Shown: positions 24,951 to 33,621 of the stretch, piece after piece
Layout: every line of letters starts with the position of its first letter
How positions within the stretch are numbered: the stretch's first letter is position 1
Origin: an uncultured Rubrobacteraceae bacterium
Lineage (GTDB): Bacteria > Actinomycetota > Rubrobacteria > Rubrobacterales > Rubrobacteraceae
DNA length: 64,000 nucleotides
Assembly (NCBI GenBank): GCA_902806085.1
Contig: CADCVH010000118.1
Coordinates: 1-64,000 of the forward strand
Reading direction: 5' to 3'
The notes under the pieces: generated by a model
What the model saw: only the letters and a program-made list of their open reading frames with translations
What the model was told of the DNA's origin: nothing
Database searches by the model: none
Program-made: the position numbers and the translations under genes

Positions 24951-26309
24951 TCACCGCACGGGGCCCACAGCATCCTCCACCCGCGCATCGATCCCGTCGA
25001 CGAGCCGGGAGACGTTCAGGTCACCCGGTCGTGACCCCAGGGACCCCTGCCCCTTCGGCGCCCCGCCCGTCACCGGCACGGGTTGGGTGACCGTAGGCGC
25101 GGGCTCGGCTGTAGCGGACCCCGGAGTAGCCCCGGAACCGACGGCCTCGGGAGGAACGGCCTCGGGGGGAACGGCGGCAGCCGGTGCGCCCGTGGACACG
25201 GTGGCCGCGGGCGCAGTGGCCGCAGGCGTGTTCGCAGGCGTGTTCGCAGGCGTGTTCGCAGGCGTGTTCGCAGGCGTGTTCGCAAGCGTGTCCGTCGTCG
25301 GTGCGGGGCTCGCTGGCGCAGGGCTCGCTGGCGCAGGACTCGTCGGTTCGGGGCTCGCCGGTTCGGGGCTCGCCGGTTCGGGGCTCGCCGGTTCGGGGCT
25401 TGCCGACGCCGGCGTCTGGCCCGGGGGCGGGGGGCTCGCGGTCGCGTCGGGAGAGGCGGTTGCGACGGCGGAGGCTGGTGCGGTGGAGGAGACGGTTGCG
25501 GCAGAGGAGGCTGGTGCGGTGGGGGAGGCGGTTGCGGCGGCGGAGGATAGTGAGGTCATTGGGGGAGAAGATGGAGGCATGGGGACAAACTTCACGCCTT
25601 CGAAGAAGGACTCCTGCGACGACGCGCCTTCCGGCCTTTGTTCGGGCCGGTCTTCGTCTTCGTCCTTCGATGTGGCGGGCCCGTTCCCGGGCTTGTCGTC
25701 TCTCTCGTTCGTGCTGCGCCCGTCTTCCCTCTCGCCTCCCGCGTTCGGGGCGGGCTCTTCGGCTCGGGGTTGTCGATCGGGCCTCTCCAGCACGTTTCCG
25801 GCGAGGGCTATCTCGGAGGGTGTTCCGGGGACGGCCGGCTCGCGCATCTGGGAGACGGCGGGGTCGTCGTTCGTGGCGAGGGCGAAGACGAGGGTCATGA
25901 CGGCGAGGGTGGAGATCAAGACAAGGCCCATGCCGAGGAACAGGTGGTCGAAGCCGACGGTCAGCAAGGGGGAGGCCTCGTACTCGTCCCCCGTGTCCCT
26001 GGCGTTGCCGGTTTTCGTCGATTCCTCGGGGAGAGCTTCCGTCTCCTCCGGTTCCAGGCGGCGCTTGAGATCCGCGGAGAGGGCCTCCCCGTCCAGGCCC
26101 AGGTGGTCGGCGTAGGTCTTGAGAGAGCCGAGAACGTAGACGGCGGGCAACACGCCGAAGTTCTCCCGCTCGAGGTCCTGGAGGTACCTGGCCCGGATCT
26201 TGGTCCGCTCCTCGACCTGCCGGAGGGTGAGGCCTCTCTCCTCGCGGGCCGTTTGCAGGCTGGAGCCTATCCCCGGTTCGGGTCGCGGGCTTCCGTGTTC
26301 GCCGTTCAT
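24951..26309 (-). CDS. RodZ-like helix-turn-helix membrane protein with repetitive tail
   Basis: A 452-residue protein. The N-terminal Xre-type HTH (SLQTAREERGLTLRQVEERT, then IRARYLQDLERENF) is the RodZ/YmfM signature, followed by one transmembrane helix near residues 125-150. The rest is a low-complexity outer region of Ala, Pro, Ser and Thr with SPEPA and NTPA repeats (see repeat entries). RodZ links MreB to the cell wall machinery; this protein lacks a recognisable RodZ beta domain, so its job may be different. No clean ribosome site; ATG chosen because it starts just before the HTH. Confidence 0.75.
   Translation of the reverse strand: MNGEHGSPRPEPGIGSSLQTAREERGLTLRQVEERTKIRARYLQDLERENFGVLPAVYVLGSLKTYADHLGLDGEALSADLKRRLEPEETEALPEESTKTGNARDTGDEYEASPLLTVGFDHLFLGMGLVLISTLAVMTLVFALATNDDPAVSQMREPAVPGTPSEIALAGNVLERPDRQPRAEEPAPNAGGEREDGRSTNERDDKPGNGPATSKDEDEDRPEQRPEGASSQESFFEGVKFVPMPPSSPPMTSLSSAAATASPTAPASSAATVSSTAPASAVATASPDATASPPPPGQTPASASPEPASPEPASPEPASPEPTSPAPASPAPASPAPTTDTLANTPANTPANTPANTPANTPAATAPAATVSTGAPAAAVPPEAVPPEAVGSGATPGSATAEPAPTVTQPVPVTGGAPKGQGSLGSRPGDLNVSRLVDGIDARVEDAVGPVR
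25222..25293 (-). repeat. 12-base tandem repeat coding NTPA
   Basis: Five exact copies and one degenerate copy of GCAGGCGTGTTC (plus strand), in frame with the RodZ-like gene. On the minus strand each copy encodes Asn-Thr-Pro-Ala. Exact identity suggests recent slippage. Confidence 0.9.
25306..25404 (-). repeat. 15-base tandem repeat coding SPEPA/SPAPA
   Basis: Four near-identical copies of GGTTCGGGGCTCGCC (25345-25404) after diverged copies of the same length. They encode Ala-Ser-Pro-Glu-Pro units of the outer region of the RodZ-like protein. Confidence 0.88.
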
Positions 26310-26441
26310 GACCGCCCATGCCTTTAGAGTGCCGTGCCCGCAAGCGAACCTGCGCCCCCGCCCAGATCGTTACGACCGCATGATACCCCGAAGCCCGCCC
26401 TTTCGCACCCCAAACGGCGCGGCGATCCACCGGAACCCGTA

Positions 26442-27845
26442 TCACCCGACGATGGGCTGGGCCAGGATCCAGAGGCTGCAGATGGTGTAGAGGACCATGA
26501 GCGCGAGCATCGGTAGCTGCCCCGGCACCACGCGCCCCGGTGCCGCAGGTAGGAGCGACGCGACCCGGTGCGCCAGCCACACGGCGACGGCGTGCCCGGC
26601 CACGATGAGCCCGACCTGCGCGTACCAGACGGCCCCCACCCCGACCATCCCGTACCTCGGCCGAAAATCCGCGGTCCCGAGCAGATCCCACCCCCACCCG
26701 AAAGGGTCCGAGGCGCCCGCAACCGCTTCCTGGCCCCCGACGAGCAGAAAGGTCCCGTAGTGGGCGGCCTGGTAGGCGACGGCTATGGGCACGAGCGCGA
26801 GCACGTACCCCGCCGCCGACCGGCGGAACGGACCCCGTTCCCCCCCGATAACCCGGCAGAGCCACACGCACCCCAGGTAGACGCCGAGAAACGCCGCCCA
26901 CGTCAGGAGAAGCCCCGTCGTCTGGGTGATGGGCGTCGTCCTTACGACCTCGACCCAAAACGGGGTCTCGAGCAGGCCGTCGTAGGTCACCCCGGCCAGC
27001 ACCAGCACCACGAACGACACCCCGCCCGGCGGCGCCCATCCCGGCCTCCCGAGACCGACCCCGAAAGGACGCAGGTTCATCCCCAGATCCTCCACGGCGG
27101 CCCGCGCGAAGCACGGGCGGCGCTTCACGCGCACCTGCTTCACGCGCACTTCCGTCGGGGCGAACCTGCCGAGCAGGCCGAAGAAGACGGAGAACGCCTC
27201 GCCGCGGCGCAGCCAGGTCTCCCCGCCGAACGAGGCCATGCCGTAGAACGTGACCACCGAGTACAGGAGGGCGGCGAACGCGACGTTGCGGGGCGTGGCG
27301 GGATCCGCGAACACGTTCTCGAACCAGACGAAGGCCAGGTAGAGCGCCACCGCCGGCCATACGCCCACCGCTTCGGGACAGGTCCACCCTAGCCACAACC
27401 CGTCCTTGCGCCCCAGCCGCCGGGCCGCACCGTCGGCCCAACCGAAGAGGATCCCCCACGGGTTCACCACCGGCCAGAGGTTACCCACGAAGGCCGCGAA
27501 AAGGGAGAGACCGACCCACCACACCGCCCAGACGAAAACCGGCGCGAGGTTTTCGCCGCCCTGCTCCCCGAAGAGGCCCGCCGACACCACGAGCCCGAAG
27601 AGCCCAACAGACAACAGACGCATCCCCGCCAACAGCGGCCGTGAACGGAGAAGCCCCCCCAAGACCGGTACGCGGAGCAGGTCCAGGCGCGGGTATTCGC
27701 CGCCGTCCCCCCCACCCTTTCCGGACAGGATCGCCAGCGGCAGAAAAGAGAGCAAGACAGCCGCGGCGGCCCCGTAGAGGTAAAGCCAGAGCGGCAGCGG
27801 CAAATCGTAGCCCTGCCCGAAGCCGTGGGCGAAGACCGGACGCAC
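26442..27845 (-). CDS. Polytopic membrane protein, unknown function
   Basis: A 467-residue integral membrane protein with about eleven hydrophobic segments. It opens with HGFGQGYDLPLPLWLYLYG, a conserved beginning of a family in actinobacteria sometimes labelled fenitrothion hydrolase; I do not regard that name as a safe function. It contains NLWPVVNPWGILFGW and several conserved Trp/His positions that could bind cofactors. The GTG start is six bases after the cupredoxin-like stop, and the stop itself supplies the ribosome site (TAGGGGGAC). The two genes are probably one functional unit at the membrane. Confidence 0.8.
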   Translation of the reverse strand: MRPVFAHGFGQGYDLPLPLWLYLYGAAAAVLLSFLPLAILSGKGGGDGGEYPRLDLLRVPVLGGLLRSRPLLAGMRLLSVGLFGLVVSAGLFGEQGGENLAPVFVWAVWWVGLSLFAAFVGNLWPVVNPWGILFGWADGAARRLGRKDGLWLGWTCPEAVGVWPAVALYLAFVWFENVFADPATPRNVAFAALLYSVVTFYGMASFGGETWLRRGEAFSVFFGLLGRFAPTEVRVKQVRVKRRPCFARAAVEDLGMNLRPFGVGLGRPGWAPPGGVSFVVLVLAGVTYDGLLETPFWVEVVRTTPITQTTGLLLTWAAFLGVYLGCVWLCRVIGGERGPFRRSAAGYVLALVPIAVAYQAAHYGTFLLVGGQEAVAGASDPFGWGWDLLGTADFRPRYGMVGVGAVWYAQVGLIVAGHAVAVWLAHRVASLLPAAPGRVVPGQLPMLALMVLYTICSLWILAQPIVG

Positions 27846-27851
27846 GTCCCC

Positions 27852-28211
27852 CTACCGCGGCCCTACCACGAGAACGCCGAGATCCTCTCCGGAGCGGTGG
27901 TCCTCGATCCCAAACCTCCCCGTAAGGCCCGCCCCGAAAGAGACCGCGGCCCCCTCCTCAGGACCGGCGCCCCACTCGATGCCGTAGCCGTGCAAATGGA
28001 GTTCCACGGGCTCCCCGGCCTCCACCCTCACCGTCACCCGGTCCCCCTCCCCCACGCGAAGCTCGCGAGGAACCATCTCCCCATCCTCCACAGAAACCTT
28101 AAACGTCCGCTCCCGGGGCCCGGCGGCGTGGGATTCCGGCCGCAAGACGAGGAAGAGCCCGACCAAGACGACCAACGCGACGACGAGCGCTCCCAGGGAC
28201 CTGACGACCAT
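27852..28211 (-). CDS. Membrane-anchored cupredoxin-like protein
   Basis: A 119-residue protein with an N-terminal transmembrane anchor (residues about 5-24) and one cupredoxin-fold domain outside the membrane. VSVEDGEMVPRELRVGEGDRVTVRV and VELHLHGYGIE match small plastocyanin-like domains. The usual copper Cys is not seen; His residues in LHLHGY and in IEDHRSG are the only candidate ligands, so copper binding is uncertain. GGGGGGAG precedes the ATG. First gene of a two-gene operon with the polytopic protein. Confidence 0.72.
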   Translation of the reverse strand: MVVRSLGALVVALVVLVGLFLVLRPESHAAGPRERTFKVSVEDGEMVPRELRVGEGDRVTVRVEAGEPVELHLHGYGIEWGAGPEEGAAVSFGAGLTGRFGIEDHRSGEDLGVLVVGPR

Positions 28212-28367
28212 CTCCCCCCGTTCCGAACGGGTTCAGGTCCCTGTCTTCGTCATCCTCCCGTCGACGCTGTAGTCGAGGTTTCCGGCCGGGCGCCCCCGGC
28301 GCTCACCAGTAGACAGGAAGCCGACGAAGACGGGGTGCTGAGGGTTGCCGAAAGCGAAGCGTGCTGA

Positions 28368-29276
28368 CTAGCTCTTCTCGCGACGCTTCTGCACGTACCT
28401 CAAGAGCCCGGCGGTCAGCATCTCGTAGTTGCCGGCGAGGTCGTAGCGCCCGGACTCTTCGGGCTCCGCGCCCTCGGCGAGCATCTCGGCGTCGCCCCTG
28501 ATCCTCAGCTCCTCGGAGATCTCATCCTGCGAGGCGCCCTCGTCCACCTGGTCCTCGACAAAGAGCAGCCAGTCTTGCAGGCGCTGTTCGAGCTCCGATA
28601 GGTGGCGGCCCACGTCGTCGTAGCTTCCAAAGTGGGTCGGGTGCAGGGTGCTCGGCCCGATGGCGCGGACGTTCTCTATGCTCCGCACCCACGCCTCGAC
28701 GTCTATCTCCGGCGGCGGGGTCGGCGGCCTGACGTAGGACTGCCCCGGCAGCCGGATGCCGGCAACGTCCCCCGCGAAGAGCGAGCCCGAGTCGGGCTCC
28801 AGGTAGGCCAGGTGGTGGTAGGCGTGCCCCGGCGTGTCGTGGGCGACGAGGCGCCCCCCCGCGGCCCCAACCTCCTCCCCGTCGCCGAGCACTACCAGCC
28901 GGTCCTCCGGCACGGGCCGGACGTCCCCCCAGAGCTCCTCCATCCTCTCGCCGTAGATGCGGGTCGCGCTCTTCACTAGCTTCGAGGGGTCGGCGAGGTG
29001 CGGGTAGCCGAGCTCGTGGACGTAGAAGGTGGCGTTAGGCAGGATCTCCGCGAGGTGCCCCGACGCCCCGGCGTGGTCGAGGTGGACGTGCGTCAGGAAG
29101 ACCTCCCGCACCTCCTCCGGGGAGACGCCGCCCGCCTTCAGGCCGCTCTCGAGGTGCCCCAGGCAGCTCGTCGGGCCCGTCTCGACGAGGGCAGCCGAGC
29201 CGTCGCCGACCAGGAGAAAAGAGGCTATGACCTGCTCCGTCCCCAGGAAGTTCAGGTCTATCGTCTCTATCTTCAT
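28368..29276 (-). CDS. MBL-fold metallo-hydrolase
   Basis: A 302-residue metallo-beta-lactamase superfamily protein. THVHLDHAG is the HxHxDH metal motif, with further ligands in DTPGHAYHHLAYL, the Asp of FAGDVAG, and HPTHFGSYDD. A C-terminal helical extension (residues about 215-300) is like that of RNase Z-unrelated lactonase-like or glyoxalase II-like members. The substrate is not decided by sequence. GGGAGGGGAGCGC precedes the ATG. It is divergent from apgM. Confidence 0.88.
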   Translation of the reverse strand: MKIETIDLNFLGTEQVIASFLLVGDGSAALVETGPTSCLGHLESGLKAGGVSPEEVREVFLTHVHLDHAGASGHLAEILPNATFYVHELGYPHLADPSKLVKSATRIYGERMEELWGDVRPVPEDRLVVLGDGEEVGAAGGRLVAHDTPGHAYHHLAYLEPDSGSLFAGDVAGIRLPGQSYVRPPTPPPEIDVEAWVRSIENVRAIGPSTLHPTHFGSYDDVGRHLSELEQRLQDWLLFVEDQVDEGASQDEISEELRIRGDAEMLAEGAEPEESGRYDLAGNYEMLTAGLLRYVQKRREKS

Positions 29277-29370
29277 GCGCTCCCCTCCCGGGCCTCGTCC
29301 ACGCGGAGATTATACCCACACGCTTTGTTAGACTTCCGGCTCCGGAAGGAGAAGGAAAGGACGCCCCGTT

Positions 29371-30579
29371 TTGGACCTCAACCTCATGCGCGAGCTGTCG
29401 GTAAAGACGGACTCCAAGATCTTGCTCCTGGTCGTGGACGGCCTCGGCGGCCTCCCGATGGAGCCGGGCGGCCGAACGGAACTCGAAAAGGCAAACACCC
29501 CGAACCTAGATCGGCTGGCCGGCCGCTCGGACCTCGGGCTCTCCCGGCCCGTCGCCGCGGGCGTGAGCCCGGGCAGCGGCCCGGGGCACCTCGGCCTCTT
29601 CGGCTACGACCCCTTGCGCTTTCAGGTCGGCCGCGGCGTGCTCTCGGCCCTCGGCGTCGGCTTCGAGCTCCAGAACAGCGACCTCGCCGCGAGGATAAAC
29701 TTCGCCACGCTGGACGACGCCGGCAGGATCTCCGACCGCCGCGCGGGCCGCATCCCTTCCGAGAAGGGCGAGGAGCTCGTCGCCATCCTCAACGAGAACC
29801 TCAAGCTCGACGGCGCCGAGGTCTCCATCACCCACGAGAAGGAGTACCGCGCCGTCGCCGTCTTCCGGGGGGAGGGATTCTCCGGGGAGCTCTCCGACAC
29901 CGACCCCCAGAGGGTCGGCCTCGAGCCCCTTCCCGTCAAACCGCAGGACGGCTCTCCGGAGGCCAAAAAGAGCGCGGAGCTAGCCAACGCCTTCGTCCGA
30001 GAGGCAAACGAGATCCTGGCCGACCAGCAGCCGGCGAACACCGTCCTTCTGCGCGGCTTCGGGATGCACCCGGCCCTGCCCTCGTTCGAGGAGGCCTACA
30101 AGCTAGACGCCGCCGCCATCGCCAGCTACCCGATGTACAAGGGCCTCGCCCGCCTCGCCGGTATGCAGCTCCTCCAGGAGGGGGCGGGCATCGCCGGCGA
30201 GTTCGAGACGCTGAAGCAGAACTGGGACGACCACGACTTCTTCTTTCTCCACGTCAAGCCCACCGACGCGGCCGGCGAGGACGGGGACTTCGACCGCAAG
30301 GCCTCGGTGATAGAAGAGGTGGACGCCCAGATACCTGGCCTGCTCGACCTCGGCCCCGACGCCATAGCCGTCACCGGCGACCACGCCACCCCGGCCAAAA
30401 TGAAGAGCCACTCCTGGCACGGGGTCCCCGTGCTCGTCAACTCGCCCTACACCCTGCCGACGGCCGAGGAGTTCGGCGAACGGCCGTGCGCGGGGGGCAC
30501 TTTGGGCGTCTTCCCGGCGGAGGAGATCATGGGCTACCTGATGGGCCACGCCCTCAAGCTCAACCGCTTCGGCGCTTGA
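29371..30579 (+). CDS. apgM: Cofactor-independent phosphoglycerate mutase, archaeal type
   Basis: A 402-residue member of the ApgM family, which interconverts 3- and 2-phosphoglycerate in glycolysis without 2,3-bisphosphoglycerate. LLVVDGLGGLP carries the metal-binding Asp, SPGSGPGHLGLFGYDPL the active Ser region, and AVTGDHATPAKMKSHSWHGVPVL the second metal site, as in the alkaline phosphatase superfamily. The TTG start (MDLNLMRELSVK) fits the family's usual N-terminus and follows an AGGAGAAGGAAAGG stretch. The next gene starts 9 bases after its stop. Confidence 0.92.
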   Translation: MDLNLMRELSVKTDSKILLLVVDGLGGLPMEPGGRTELEKANTPNLDRLAGRSDLGLSRPVAAGVSPGSGPGHLGLFGYDPLRFQVGRGVLSALGVGFELQNSDLAARINFATLDDAGRISDRRAGRIPSEKGEELVAILNENLKLDGAEVSITHEKEYRAVAVFRGEGFSGELSDTDPQRVGLEPLPVKPQDGSPEAKKSAELANAFVREANEILADQQPANTVLLRGFGMHPALPSFEEAYKLDAAAIASYPMYKGLARLAGMQLLQEGAGIAGEFETLKQNWDDHDFFFLHVKPTDAAGEDGDFDRKASVIEEVDAQIPGLLDLGPDAIAVTGDHATPAKMKSHSWHGVPVLVNSPYTLPTAEEFGERPCAGGTLGVFPAEEIMGYLMGHALKLNRFGA

Positions 30580-30588
30580 GGCATCAGC

Positions 30589-31287
30589 GTGCCGCGTAGC
30601 GAGGAACTCGCCGCGCTGGAGCGGGAGGTGGTCTCGTGCCGCGCTTGCCCGCGGCTGGTCGAGTGGCGGGAGCGGGTGGCGCGGGAGAAGCGGGAGGCCT
30701 ACAAGGACGAGGAGTACTGGGGGCAGCCGGTGCCGGGGTTCGGGGACCCGGGGGCGCGGGTCGTTGTCTTCGGGCTCGCGCCGGCGGCGCACGGGGCGAA
30801 CAGGACGGGGCGTTTCTTTACGGGGGACCGGTCGGGGGATTTCCTTTTCGCGGGACTCCACCGGACCGGGTTCTCCGACAAGGCCGTCTCGCGGACCATC
30901 GCGGACGGCGCGCGCCTCTCGGGGCTCTGGATCTCGGCGGCCGTCCGGTGCGCGCCGCCGCAGAACAAGCCGACCCCGGCCGAACGCGACGCCTGCCTGC
31001 CCTACGCGGCGCGCGAGCTTACGATCCTGCGGGCCGGGGTGATCGTCTGCCTCGGCGCGTTCGCCTGGGACGCTGCGCTGCGCCTGCGCGACGTCCGGCC
31101 GAAGCCGAAGTTCGGGCACGGGGCGGAGGCCCGGGCCGGGGACCTGACCCTCCTCGGCTGCTACCACCCCTCCCAGCAGAACACCTTCACCGGCGTCCTC
31201 ACCCCGCCCATGCTCGACGCCGTCCTTCTCAGGGCGCGGGAGCTGGCCGGCGCGGACGGGCCGGAAAGGGCCCACCCCGTCGGATAA
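30589..31287 (+). CDS. Uracil-DNA glycosylase, family 5
   Basis: A 232-residue type-5 (UdgB) uracil-DNA glycosylase of the kind known from thermophiles and mycobacteria. GLAPAAHGANRTGRFFTGD is the diagnostic motif A, lacking the catalytic Asp of family 1, and HPSQQNTFTG is motif B. Cys17 and Cys20, with two further Cys in RCAPPQNKPTPAERDAC, would hold a [4Fe-4S] cluster. It removes uracil, and often hypoxanthine, from DNA, suiting an organism under high damage. GTG start; it shares an operon with apgM. Confidence 0.92.
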   Translation: MPRSEELAALEREVVSCRACPRLVEWRERVAREKREAYKDEEYWGQPVPGFGDPGARVVVFGLAPAAHGANRTGRFFTGDRSGDFLFAGLHRTGFSDKAVSRTIADGARLSGLWISAAVRCAPPQNKPTPAERDACLPYAARELTILRAGVIVCLGAFAWDAALRLRDVRPKPKFGHGAEARAGDLTLLGCYHPSQQNTFTGVLTPPMLDAVLLRARELAGADGPERAHPVG

Positions 31288-31290
31288 AAT
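31285..31290 (+). promoter_or_regulatory. TAAAAT -10 element, leaderless start of the lipoprotein gene
   Basis: TAAAAT ends eight bases before the GTG at 31299 and overlaps the end of the uracil-DNA glycosylase gene. No Shine-Dalgarno follows. Confidence 0.5.
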
Positions 31291-31298
31291 AGACGTTC

Positions 31299-31799
31299 GT
31301 GGAAACCTCCGAGATCGCAAAGGGCCTCCCCGCCGCGCGCGCCGCGGCGTTGCTCTTCGCGGTCCTTCTGCTGCTCGCGGCCTGCTCGGAAGAGACCGGC
31401 CGGGGCGGCGGGGATCCGAACCGGGGAGAAGCGCCCCGCGAGACGGCCGCGTCCCCCACCACCGCCGGACGGGAGACGACGGCGGAGGAGCCGCCCAAGA
31501 TCACGCTCGGCGAAGAGCCGGGCGGGCGCCCTCAGGTCGTCCTGCGCCTGGAGGGCGGGCCGAAGACCACCTTCTCCGGCCTCTGCTCCGTTGGCGGCCG
31601 GCAGAGCGTCCTGGGCGGTCGGGTCCCCAAGCGCTTCACCTTCGACCCCGGACGGCGCGAGCTCTCCTGCCGCATCGAGAAGCGCGACGACAACCGCGGC
31701 GCCCTCAAGATAGTCCTCATCGCCGGCGACACCACCCGCTCCGTCCAACAAACGAACTCGCCCGGCGCGACGATAAACGTGACGCATAGCGGTGGGTAG
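31299..31799 (+). CDS. Predicted lipoprotein
   Basis: A 166-residue secreted protein. The lipobox LLAAC near residue 29 follows a hydrophobic signal segment, so the mature protein should be lipid-anchored at Cys. A Pro/Thr/Glu-rich linker precedes a small all-beta-looking domain with two Cys that could form a disulfide (SGLCSVGG; RELSCRIEK). I do not recognise the domain. The GTG start is close to a TAAAAT element, implying a leaderless mRNA. A strong hairpin follows the gene. Confidence 0.75.
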   Translation: METSEIAKGLPAARAAALLFAVLLLLAACSEETGRGGGDPNRGEAPRETAASPTTAGRETTAEEPPKITLGEEPGGRPQVVLRLEGGPKTTFSGLCSVGGRQSVLGGRVPKRFTFDPGRRELSCRIEKRDDNRGALKIVLIAGDTTRSVQQTNSPGATINVTHSGG

Positions 31800-31811
31800 T
31801 CGAAAGCTGGC

Positions 31812-31845
31812 GGCCCCTTTCGGTCGCCGCCGACCGAAAGGGGCC
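31812..31845. terminator. 14-base-pair perfect hairpin before the HD-domain gene
   Basis: A perfect inverted repeat: GGCCCCTTTCGGTC, a six-base loop, then its exact complement. It starts 12 bases after the lipoprotein stop, so it may terminate that transcript, but there is no T tract and its right arm holds the AAAGGGG that serves the TTG at 31848. Confidence 0.6.
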
Positions 31846-31847
31846 AC

Positions 31848-32411
31848 TTGAACAGAGAAGAATCCTGGCAACTCGTGTGCGAATGGACGGAGGGCGATAG
31901 CTTGCGCAAGCACATGCTCGCCGTCGAGGCCGCGATGCGGGCTTACGCGAGAAAGTTCGGCGAGGACGAAGAGAAGTGGGGCATCACGGGCCTCCTGCAC
32001 GACATGGACTACGAGAAGCACCCCACCCCGGAGGAGCACCCGCTCGTCGGCGTGGCCGAACTCGAGAGGCGGGGTTACCCGGAGGACGTGCTCCACGCCA
32101 TAAAGGGGCACGCCGACTACCTCGACACGCCCCGCGACACGCCCATGTCCAAGACGCTCTACGCCGTGGACGAGCTCTCGGGTTTCGTCGTGGCGTGCGC
32201 GCTAATGCGGCCGGAGAGGTTGGAGAACATGAAGGCCAAGAGCGTGCGCAAGAAGATGAAGCAGAAGAGCTTCGCCGCGGCCGTCAACCGCGAGGACATC
32301 GTGCGCGGGGCCGAGGACCTCGGGGTGGACCTCAACGAGCACATAGAGTTCGTGGCCGGCGCGCTCAGGGAGAGGGCCGGCGTCCTGGGGCTGGAGCCGG
32401 AGGCGGCGTAA
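31848..32411 (+). CDS. HD-domain phosphohydrolase
   Basis: A 187-residue HD-superfamily protein. HMLAVEAAM and GLLHDMDYEKHP give the His and the HD metal doublet; HPLVGV and AIKGHADYLDTPRDTPM complete the metal site. Small stand-alone HD proteins like this hydrolyse nucleotides or phosphate esters; the substrate is unknown. The TTG start at 31848 lies directly after the large hairpin whose right arm contains its ribosome site. Confidence 0.82.
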   Translation: MNREESWQLVCEWTEGDSLRKHMLAVEAAMRAYARKFGEDEEKWGITGLLHDMDYEKHPTPEEHPLVGVAELERRGYPEDVLHAIKGHADYLDTPRDTPMSKTLYAVDELSGFVVACALMRPERLENMKAKSVRKKMKQKSFAAAVNREDIVRGAEDLGVDLNEHIEFVAGALRERAGVLGLEPEAA

Positions 32412-32478
32412 ACCCCGCCGGGGGCTCTGCTAGGATGGGTCCGTCGTCGGGTCCGCGGGAGAGAGCAGGGGAGGCGCG

Positions 32479-33534
32479 TTGGTTCGGGTGATGGTCGTCT
32501 TCGGGGGCCGCAGCGGGGAGCACGAGGTCTCCCTGGCGTCCGCCCGCGCCATAACGGCGGCGCTGCAGAAAAGTGGGCGCCACGAGGTCGTGCCCGTCGG
32601 CATTACGCGCTCGGGGCGTTGGATCCACTCGGGCGACCCCATGCGCGAGCTGGAATCCAACCAGAAACAACTCCCCGACGGCACCACCCTCGAGGCCTCC
32701 GGCCCCCCGGCCACCGCCGGGGAGAAGCTCCCCGCGGGGCTCGGGTCCGTGGACGTGGTTTTTCCAGTACTGCACGGCCCGTACGGCGAGGACGGGACAA
32801 TCCAGGGCATGCTGGAGCTCGCGGGCGTCCCGTACGTGGGCAGCGGGGTGCTCGGCAGCGCCGTCGGGATGGACAAGATCACCATGAAAAAGGTCTTCGC
32901 CCACCACGGCCTTCCCCAGGTCGAATGGACCGGGCTGACCCGCAAGGAGTGGGAGGACGATCCCGCAGCGCGGATCCGGGAGATAGAAGGCTCCTTGGGC
33001 TACCCGTGCTTCGTCAAGCCGGCCAACCTCGGCTCCAGCGTCGGCATCGGGAAGGCCGAGGATGCCGAGGAGTTGCGCGCGGCGCTCGACGCGGCGGCCG
33101 GGTTCGACCGCCGCGTCATCGTGGAGAGGGGCCTCGATGCCAGGGAGGTGGAGGTCTCGGTCCTTGGAAACGAGGACCCGAACGTCTCCGTCCCAGGCGA
33201 GATCTTCTTGCAGGGAGACGGCTTCTACGACTACGAGGCCAAGTACGTCGAGGGCGGGATGGAGCTCGGTGTGCCGGCAAAGATACCGGACGAAACCACG
33301 GACGAGGTGCGCCGGGTGGCCCGCGCCGCCTTCGAGGCCGTGGACGCGGCCGGCATGGCGCGGGTTGACTTCTTCCTGGAGCGCGGCACCGACAGGCTGC
33401 TCCTCAACGAGATCAACACCATCCCCGGCTTCACCCCCACGAGCGTCTACGCCGAACTCTGGGCCGCCAGCGGCCTCCCCTACGAAGACCTCCTGGAACG
33501 CCTCATAGCCCTCGCCCTCGAACGCCACGGGTAG
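32479..33534 (+). CDS. ddl: D-alanine--D-alanine ligase
   Basis: A 351-residue ATP-grasp ligase that makes the D-Ala-D-Ala end of peptidoglycan stem peptides. VVFGGRSGEHEVSLASA is the N-terminal signature; PVLHGPYGEDGTIQG and FVKPANLGSSVGI are the substrate and ATP elements; ARVDFF and LNEINTIPGFTPTSVY are the metal-binding end. The Y in the omega-loop region (ALGYEAKYVEGG-like FYDYEAKYVEGG) predicts D-Ala-D-Ala and not D-lactate. The TTG start follows GGGGAGG at 4 bases. Confidence 0.96.
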   Translation: MVRVMVVFGGRSGEHEVSLASARAITAALQKSGRHEVVPVGITRSGRWIHSGDPMRELESNQKQLPDGTTLEASGPPATAGEKLPAGLGSVDVVFPVLHGPYGEDGTIQGMLELAGVPYVGSGVLGSAVGMDKITMKKVFAHHGLPQVEWTGLTRKEWEDDPAARIREIEGSLGYPCFVKPANLGSSVGIGKAEDAEELRAALDAAAGFDRRVIVERGLDAREVEVSVLGNEDPNVSVPGEIFLQGDGFYDYEAKYVEGGMELGVPAKIPDETTDEVRRVARAAFEAVDAAGMARVDFFLERGTDRLLLNEINTIPGFTPTSVYAELWAASGLPYEDLLERLIALALERHG

Positions 33535-33621
33535 CATCGTCCCGCGGGGAACGCTACAGTTCCCACAAGACGCCCGACCGATACCGCCGAAAACCGGCGC
33601 TGCCTGACAGGGGAGGAAGCA

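Noticed and set aside
25222-25404. Short regular repeats as a possible CRISPR array
   Set aside because: Units are 12 and 15 bases with no spacers and are in frame with a coding sequence, so they are protein repeats.
28212-28367. RNA gene or riboswitch in the spacer before the cupredoxin-like gene
   Set aside because: No stable conserved-looking structure beyond a short CCCGTTCCGAACGGG palindrome; nothing else is supported.
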